Below the pieces are notes generated by a model, which worked only from the letters and a program-made list of their open reading frames with translations, was not told where the DNA came from and searched no databases. The translations under genes were made by a program, and so were the position numbers. DNA of 64,000 nucleotides from Lamellibrachia satsuma (Eukaryota > Annelida > Polychaeta > Sabellida > Siboglinidae): positions 11,059,501-11,123,500 of the forward strand of contig BSQZ01000015.1 of NCBI GenBank assembly GCA_033239005.1, written 5' to 3'. Positions 36,780-64,000 of this stretch are shown here, in pieces. How positions within the stretch are numbered: position 1 is the first letter of the stretch; each line of letters starts with the position of its first letter.

Positions 36780-38345
36780 GATTAAAACCGATATGATTTA
36801 AAACATTTGATCCATAAAAAACCATTCACACCTGTCTTGAATGCAGTCATGTTTGGAGAGGCAGGGAAAGCAGATGCTGGGAGGGAGTTCCACAGCCAAC
36901 TCGTCTCATCTGAGTTGAGATGTAGCTCTGTTTTTGATCTAAAAATACTACGTACACAATATGATGCCTGAAGATCTGGTAGCTCTCGTGCTAGGTGCCT
37001 CAGAGGGTAGCTTAATGGATGGCTGGAGGAAGAAGACGGTAGAAGACGCAAAATGGTGCAACGTTTCTCCTGTGACTCAGTGGAACTATGCCAAACTAGA
37101 GAGGATCATCGATCTTAAGCAGGCAAAGCGCTTTCTTCTGCAGCTTATCTAGAAACTTCAAAGACATCATTCCGGCTCCATTCCAGATTGGGGAAGCATA
37201 TTCCATAAGAGGTCGGGTGTAAGACTTGTAGATGGTGATATGAGCTTGGCAAGGAAGGAGGTTTCTAGAACAGCCCAGGATATAGAGACACTTTGCTGTC
37301 TTTTTGGCAGTACATGTAGTGTGCTGTGACCAGGACAATGTTTTGGTGATGGTGACACCTAGAGGCCGGAAGAGTTATACTAGAATCATCAGCGAATATG
37401 TAGATGTCGTTCTCTTGGTGTGAAGCCAAGTCACCGATAAACATCAGAAAAAGTACAGGACCAAGAATACTCCCCTGATGATGTAGAGCTGTCAAGTACA
37501 ACAGACTGTTGTCTCTCTGACAGGAAAGATACAATCCAACAATGCAAGTCTCCATGGAAGCCAAAAGATGAGAGTTTTTCCATGAGATCCTTATGCCACA
37601 CACAGTCGAATGCCTTCTTGATGTCAAGGGCAATGACTCTAGTTTCTTGCTGGGTGTCCAGTGCATTATTCCACCATTGAGTGATGTAGGAAAGCATGTC
37701 AACTGATGACCTCTTCTCCCGAAACCCATATTGGGTGTCGCAAAGAAGGTGATACTTGCTAAGATGGTAGCAGCGATATTGGTCTGTAGTTTGATGGATC
37801 ATGCTTACTCCCCTTCTTAGGTTACAGCTATGACATGAGCAGTTTTCCATTCAGATGGAACAGTCCTCGTGTCAAATGAAATCTGGAATAACTTAGCAAG
37901 GACTGGAGCCAGTTCAGATGTACATTTCTTCAGTACGTCATTCCACCAGGGCCATTGGCTTTGGACATATCAAGGGTTCAAAGTTTTTTTAGAACATCTT
38001 TCAGGCGGAATTTGAGGGAGGAGAGAACTGCGTTGGTTTTTGTTTGCAGTTTTGGTGAAGTTTTGCCAGCATCATCTGGCTGGGAATTGGCAGCAAACAT
38101 ATTGTTGAGCAGCTGAGCCTTCTCACTAGCCTTGTTGTAGACATGACCATCGTGTCTGAGAGGGGAATAGCAGAGGTTTTATTACTGCCAGTCACTGTTT
38201 TCACAAGTTTCCACCAAAGTGTGTTATGCTATCTCTTGAGTTCTTGCTCAAGATGTGAAAACTAGATGCTGGCAGTTGGATTTGGATTGCATGTACGAAG
38301 TCCATGAGTCCTTTGTACGTCGTCTGTACTTCCTGGTCAGTTGTC
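36780..38345 (-). mobile_element. Jockey-like LINE, 5'-truncated and frameshifted
   Basis: Minus-strand blocks in order: TQYGFREKRSSVDMLSYIT, VIALDIKKAFDCVWHKDL (motif A, near 37600), SILGPVLFLMFIGDL, IYIFADDSSITL (motif C with FADD, near 37390), then IYKSYTRPLMEYASPIWNGA, LDKLQKKALCLL and WNSLPASAF. This is the order of a non-LTR reverse transcriptase and its C terminus. At least three frameshifts separate the blocks, and the endonuclease is missing or decayed beyond 37860. Confidence 0.88.
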
Positions 38346-38827
38346 TGTAATAATTCACACAGTGCACTGTTTGCATGTTAGTATTAGTGAAGTGCATGAG
38401 AGAAAAGTCATCTAGAAAGCTTTGCAAGTGAATGATACAAAAGTTGCAAAATTAGCCATTTTTAAAGTTATTTTTGTATTGTTACTTAGTGATAATTTTT
38501 AGATACATGTGTGAAATAAATGACCCATGAGTAGTCTGTAACTTGAATCACCATCCATTCTGTTCAGTTGTTGTGAACTGCCACAGTTTCTTGTCATCAG
38601 TTCAGTTGTCTTGTCTCGCCTCTTTTCTTTATTTAAGTTCCCTGCTGCATGTTGTTTTATAATTTTTTTTCAATTAGAACAGCTGAGACTTGTACCTGTC
38701 TGTCACCACTTTTCCTGTCTGTATGTCCGTCTGTCCGTCCGCCGCCTGCCTGTGCAGTTCTCTGTTTCTCTGCCCTCATTCTGTGTTCATGTGTCACAAA
38801 GTGATTGTTTCTTTGCTTTGATTTCAG
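38346..38827. other. Sequence immediately upstream of the first RNF220 coding exon
   Basis: It ends in a good pyrimidine-rich acceptor (TTTGATTTCAG, ending 38827), so a non-coding 5' exon upstream is expected. Nothing else was recognised. Confidence 0.45.
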
Positions 38828-38830
38828 CTG

Positions 38831-59188
<20,358 letters not shown>

Positions 59189-59214
59189 CATCTGCTTATA
59201 GTGTGCTACCTAGG

Positions 59215-59275
59215 CCTGCGTGTGTGTGTGTGCGTGCGTGCGTGCGTGTGTGTGTGCATGCGTGAGTGCGTGTGA
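59215..59275. repeat. (TG)n/(TGCG)n microsatellite in the RNF220 3' UTR
   Basis: It begins about 27 bp after the RNF220 stop codon, so it should be part of the mRNA. Confidence 0.9.
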
Positions 59276-59576
59276 CATTCCTAGCAAGGCGTTGTTATGT
59301 CACAAGTTCAGTGTGTGCATATTTGTTGGTGTTTAGAGATAGGCGGATGCATGATAACAGTTGATACAACTCTGAACCTATAAAAAAAAATTATTGTACC
59401 AGAATTGGTTGCACAGTCTGACTGTAAAGTGTTCTGAATTAAAAGCTAAGCAAGTTATCCAAAATCAGAATGTATGCACAAGTAATATGTAATGAACTAT
59501 TGTCATGCCACATGTGAAGAATGTTTTGATTACCGTGTTACTTTATTCACTGCTATGCATTTCTACATGTCTTTGT

Positions 59577-59582
59577 AATAAA
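59577..59582 (+). terminator. Polyadenylation signal of RNF220
   Basis: AATAAA at 59577-59582, about 390 bp past the stop codon. Confidence 0.65.
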
Positions 59583-60029
59583 ATGTTAAATCAAACAGCT
59601 CAATGTCATTAATTTTTGCATGTTGAATTGTTGTCGACACTAACCAGTCTATGTCGAGTCTTGTCTCACACTTAAGTCTACTTTTAACTTTGCTAATACA
59701 TATGATAATACGTAGTCTCTGGGGATCTCTAGTAACGTTTTTTTAAACTTGCTGTTTACATCTTAATGGTCACTCTCCAGAATTGTCCAACACAGGCCAT
59801 TTTATTATGTTCCGCAGTCTTAATTCTCATAAAATGCATAGTCTAAAGATTTTAATTACGAATTTTTTTTAAATACGAAAACACTAAGTGGCAACACATT
59901 GCAGGGAAGTGGCTCTCTACTGTCACTACCTAAATAAATAAAAATAAATGCTTGAGTTGAATTATAATACTTTTGTTCGACAGTTACCGTGTTTCTCATC
60001 ACGTTTTATATATATATATATCAGAAATA

Positions 60030-60420
60030 TTGGGAGCGTCTCCTCGGATCGTGCTCCGCTAGGATGTCCTGTCCATTGCGTCCACCACCGCCGTCCCCTG
60101 CTGCTTTCTCCATCCAGCGACGCCTTTTTCGTCACCTCAGTCTCGTCTTTCGTAGTTAATCAGTTATGCATAACACATCTATTTCCTTATATCTTCATTG
60201 TCGGCATTTTCATCTCCATTCTCTCGAGTTTTCTTGCTTCATTCTTGCAGACGACCCATATCTCAGCACCATGCATAAAGACAGGTCTTACTGCAGTCTT
60301 GTCAATCTTTCTTTTCAATTTCACTGGCAATCTTTTGTCACACACAACTGCTGACACGTCACACCATTTCGCCCAAACTGGCTTAACTCTGACATCTCCG
60401 CAACGAGGTAACGAAACTTA
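60030..60420 (-). mobile_element. Possible LINE C-terminal fragment
   Basis: The minus-strand reading with frame shifts contains KLKRKIDKT-like, RPVFMHGAEIW-like and ENEDIRKY-like words reminiscent of a LINE end (VVRPALLYGSECW, MRMLRWMCG). The resemblance is partial and broken, so confidence is low. The plus-strand 189-codon frame across it is not considered a gene. Confidence 0.4.
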
Positions 60421-60429
60421 TGTAATGCT

Positions 60430-60740
60430 GATATCATATTTGTTATTACCTATAAAAACATGTAACTGGATTAGAAAGCCCATTGCGAATCCGGTTCACT
60501 TATGTCCAGAAGTGTAGTGTGTGACTAGATTAAGTAATGTGCGCAGTCTGTTTAATAAAAAATGCCTGTTTTTGTTCAAATCATCGAAAGAATTGACTTT
60601 AGTCGTTATATCTGGCGAGGATCAAAATAGTGGATACTCAAAATGGTAAACACTGTGTGGGTCAACGCTGATCATGACCGCGACGTCCATCTTCTCACCG
60701 ATCACACGACAATGTTACGAAATTTCGCCAAGAAAAAAAC
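60430..60740. other. Intergenic, nothing recognised
   Basis: No coding or repeat signal that I can support. Confidence 0.4.
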
Positions 60741-60747
60741 TGCAGTG

Positions 60748-61603
60748 GATACTACGCTGGGGCGGATCTAGGCTTGTTTGTCATATGTCATTCTACTTAC
60801 GAACCGGGGCCGGTGGGGGTGAGACACGTGTCGTTTTACTTACGTAAGGGTTAATGTTAGCTGGCTGCTAATACCTCAGTCTTTACGTTTACGTTAGGAT
60901 AAGTTTCGGCCTTATATTGAACGAAAATATCTTGTCCACAGTTGTGCTATCAAAACATGCCAAAACTGTTACAAGCCAATATCCAAATCTGACTCTTAGT
61001 AGAGCTACCCAAGCATGGGCAGACTTGCCTCGTGTCGGGGCAAGTCCGCCCAGGGGCCAGGGCAAGTTCGCCCCACCCGTACTTTAAGCAGCAAATACAC
61101 AGGAACAGTTCAGCTTTGTTTTATTTTTATGTCAAAAACTTCATGTTTGTGACACACATTTATTAGAAGCTTAAAATCCTCACAAATTATGTTGTATTTA
61201 TGAAATAAACCAGGCAAACAAAAAACAACGTTTGGCACTGCATCGGCTAGAAAATCTGGTTTCGTCACTTTTTACTAGAAAACAACACTAAACTGGACAG
61301 TTGGAAGTGTTTATTAGAGTGCATGTTAGTGTGTTTATGTTCACAAGTGATCCTGGGCATCCTTGCTCCGTAGCACATAGGCGGACGTGCCCCAACGCAG
61401 AGACATATTTGGTGGGCGGCAACTAAATAGATAGAGCAACAACACAAGATCCAATAAAACCCGGTTGGCCGACTTGCCCAGGGGGCGGACTTGCCCCGGG
61501 GGCAGACTAGTCCCGGTCTCCCCTTCGTGTTCTTTTACCGTAATATTTTCCACGGATCCAGGGGGTCTCGAGAACCCTAAGACCCCCTGGATCCGCTGCT
61601 GCT
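60748..61603. mobile_element. Candidate hAT-like element with GGGGCGGATC-type ends
   Basis: CTGGGGCGGATCTAGG near 60750 faces CCTGGATCCGCTGCTG near 61588. Inside, GGGGCAAGTCCGCCCAGGGG near 61037 is answered by inverted and direct relatives at 61470-61500. The right end contains a perfect 16-bp hairpin (61553-61568 and 61580-61595). No target duplication was found, so the boundaries are tentative. Confidence 0.45.
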
Positions 61604-62061
61604 ACGTACGCTTGGTTTTTCGCCAAATTTATTTGAAATGAGACTAGCAAAAAATCGTATTGATTAAGCAATTTTAAAGTCACTTTTTTCGAAAAGTATG
61701 ACGGATGCAGTATTTCTGTCACAGTATACATTAAATTCATTATTCGTGTTAATAAAACGTACCATACCATTGATATTCCGTATTGTAGTTAGGTAGATAT
61801 GTGACGTTTCCCAGGCGCGGTTGACTGTAACAATTTGTCCCGTAAGGGGGCAAGTTGTTACAGCAAAGAACGCGTGGATCGCAAAGCAAATGTCACTCGT
61901 ACATGTTGCTGTTATTACATTAATTGGATTATACACATTTATACACAGTGTGCGTGCGTGTTCACAGCTTCATATGTTAAGCGTTTCATTTTTAGTTACC
62001 AAAGGGCACTCATTCCCGGATTCGTACTTAAAAATCAGTTGTGAGTATGAATAGTGAATGG

Positions 62062-62062
<1 letters not shown>
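61604..62062. other. Intergenic, nothing recognised
   Basis: Short frames of 60-90 codons exist on both strands without family resemblance. Confidence 0.4.

Positions 62063-62147
<85 letters not shown>
62063..62147. repeat. (TA)n microsatellite
   Basis: TA tract of about 85 bp. Confidence 0.97.
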
Positions 62148-62150
<3 letters not shown>

Positions 62151-62274
62151 ATGCGACTTCTACTTGATTGAATGATATACACACGTACGCACTCACGCGC
62201 ACGCGCACGAACATCCACATTTCAATGTATCGTGCAGTATTTATTAATTGCTCAAATAGGACAGTGCTATAACA

Positions 62275-62365
62275 AAAAATAACAAGATTGCCATCCAAGA
62301 CACAACACCCAGATAACAACTGGACAAGGAAACCATTGGCTTTTAGAGAGTCCAACACATTTCAA
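62275..62365 (-). mobile_element. CR1/L2-like LINE 3' tail
   Basis: AACAAGATTGCCATCCAAG and GGACAAGGAAACCATTGG repeat the tail seen at 23930 (minus) and 32209-32305 (inverse orientation). Confidence 0.7.
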
Positions 62366-63170
62366 TCTATGCCCGCCCTTCAGTGGTATCTGTCAGCTTT
62401 GTTTGACGCTGCAAGCATCTACAGTACTGGGTATAAACAAGTACGCTAGGCTTCACAAGTGAAATAAAGTGTTTACATGTCGTGGTTAAATAAATTGTGT
62501 TCTTTCAGTCGTTGTCAGTAGACAACTCGCTGGCTGAACCACCGGCGCGAGCCGCCCGAACGTTGTTACAGTTGTAGAGCGTTGTTACAGTTGTAGAGCG
62601 TTGTTACAGTTGTAACAACTTTCACCAAACACATTTTATGCATTTGAAAGCACGTGGACGATAACAAATCCTCAACCTCAGTTGAACTTCTACTTGGCAT
62701 AACCTCTTATATTATATAGTAGACATGTTTCAAGTTTCATTAACGAGACACAAAAAGTGGCTGCATGAGATGATATTATGACATAACAAAAAAAGTTTTA
62801 GGTGGTTAAAAAGTCATTTTTGTCCACACCTCATTAATTTCGTCTTCTTAACTTAATCGATTTTTGGACAGTGTGTCTGCTGGTTGACTTCCAACCAACC
62901 ACTGTATATCTATACATCATATTTTCCAGAGAGTGATTCCAACACATAACTTAGCTATACGACATTAAAGCCTGGTACCGACGTATCAATAATCACAATA
63001 GATTGGTGCCGGGTGCAGTAATCATTTGATATAACTTTAAAGCAGTTTTCTTTTTCTATGTTTTCTATATTTATATATCTGATGTTGACTATGCTCCTAA
63101 ATGAAAGAAGCCATCTGCCTTGCTATTGGACGGTGTATTATACGTTCTCACGACAAGTGCTTATTCCTTA
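62366..63170. other. Intergenic with a short 20-bp triplication
   Basis: GTTGTTACAGTTGTAGAGC occurs in three near-identical copies at about 62561-62615. Otherwise nothing is recognised. Confidence 0.5.
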
Positions 63171-63171
63171 G

Positions 63172-63938
63172 TCTGTCAGGGGTTGCAGTTATACTTCGCC
63201 CGCGGCCTCCACCACGGGTGTCTGTCAGGGGTTGCAGTTATACTTCGCCCGCGGCCTCCACCACGGGTGTCTGTCAGGGGTTGCAGTTATTCCTACGCCC
63301 ACGGCCTCCACCACGGGTGTCTGTCAGGGGTTGCAGTTATTCCTACGCCCACGGCCTCCACCACGGGTGTCTGTCAGGGGTTGCAGTTATTCCTACGCCC
63401 ACGTCCTCCACCACGGGTGTCTGTCAGGGGTTGCAGTTATTCCTACGCCCACGTCCTCCACCACGGGTGTCTGTCAGGGGTTGCAGTTATTCCTACGCCC
63501 ACGGCCTCCACCACGGGTGTCTGTCAGGGGTTGCAGTTATTCCTACGCCCACGTCCTCCACCACGGGTGTCTGTCAGGGGTTGCAGTTATTCCTACGCCC
63601 ACGTCCTCCACCACGGGTGTCTGTCAGGGGTTGCAGTTATTCCTACGCCCACGTCCTCCACCAAGGGTGTCTGTCAGGGGTTGCAGTTATTCCTACGCCC
63701 ACGTCCTCCACCAAGGGTGTCTGTCAGGGGTTGCAGTTAATCCTACCCCCACGTCCTCCACCACGGGTGTCTGTCAGGGGTTGCAGTTATTCCTACGCCC
63801 ACGTCCTCCACCAAGGGTGTCTGTCAGGGGTTGCAGTTATTCCTACGCCCACGTCCTCCACCACGGGTGTCTGTCAGGGGTTGCAGTTATTCCTACGCCC
63901 ACGTCCTCCACCACGGGTGTCTGTCAGGGGTTGCAGTT
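63172..63938. repeat. 50-bp minisatellite, about 15 copies
   Basis: Unit GTCTGTCAGGGGTTGCAGTT followed by ATTCCTACGCCCACGTCCTCCACCACGGGT. The first two copies carry a variant TACTTCGCCCGCGGCC. The unit is nearly free of stops in two frames, so open frames of 206 and 239 codons appear although 50 is not a multiple of three. No gene is called. Confidence 0.95.
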
Positions 63939-64000
63939 TCCAATATGTTAGACGTTTGGTTGCTGTCTTCACCCATCCATCACACTTACCTAGAAATATA

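Noticed and set aside
59948..60517. 189-codon plus-strand frame
   Set aside because: It has no domain and overlaps a probable minus-strand LINE end; hydrophobic stretches reflect AT-rich composition.
63120..63951. 206- and 239-codon plus-strand open frames
   Set aside because: They translate the 50-bp minisatellite, and both overlapping frames read the same cycling peptides.

Overview
This is nuclear DNA of an animal (bilaterian). Five protein genes are broken into short exons with GT-AG introns, and the rest is LINE fragments, DNA-transposon remnants, minisatellites and long (TA)n tracts. The abundance of non-LTR retrotransposon relics and tandem arrays suggests a marine invertebrate such as a mollusc, another spiralian or an amphioxus. 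I cannot fix the phylum from this window. Nothing prokaryotic or viral is present.

Genes, left to right. (1) A secreted C-type lectin, + strand, 1535-4295, six coding exons, 210 aa, with a TATA box and a non-coding first exon. (2) NDUFA11, a mitochondrial complex I subunit, - strand, 16915-11361, four coding exons, 170 aa; its first intron holds a LINE split by a hAT-type element. (3) SARAF, the ER regulator of store-operated calcium entry, + strand, 17866-25520, eight coding exons, 347 aa. (4) R3HDM4, an R3H-domain protein, - strand, 35299-27497, seven coding exons, 276 aa, with a possible alternative first exon. (5) RNF220, a RING E3 ubiquitin ligase, + strand, 38831-59188, up to fourteen coding exons, 541 aa, with a candidate intronic polyadenylation exon. 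In all five models the splice phases close exactly and the total length divides by three.

Layout: NDUFA11 and SARAF are head-to-head, with start codons about 950 bp apart. SARAF and R3HDM4 converge, with polyadenylation signals about 250 bp apart. R3HDM4 and RNF220 are head-to-head across a gap containing a Jockey-like LINE. The genes belong to unrelated pathways, so the arrangement looks like ordinary animal synteny and not a functional cluster.

Mobile and repeat content: at least seven degraded LINE fragments; hAT-type elements or MITEs at 5055-5233, 14943-15943 (exact 8-bp target duplication) and 27783-28802 (BED-finger relic inside); Tc1/mariner/pogo-type non-autonomous elements at 5927-6864, 20208-21070 and 19481-19687; a foldback hairpin at 24899-25051; and about a dozen minisatellites with units of 26 to 64 bp. 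The longest simple open frames in the window are artefacts of these arrays. I found no previously undescribed system. The most useful leads are the RNF220 intronic polyadenylation exon, the R3HDM4 alternative first exon, and two places where exon edges have been tandemly copied into the adjacent intron.
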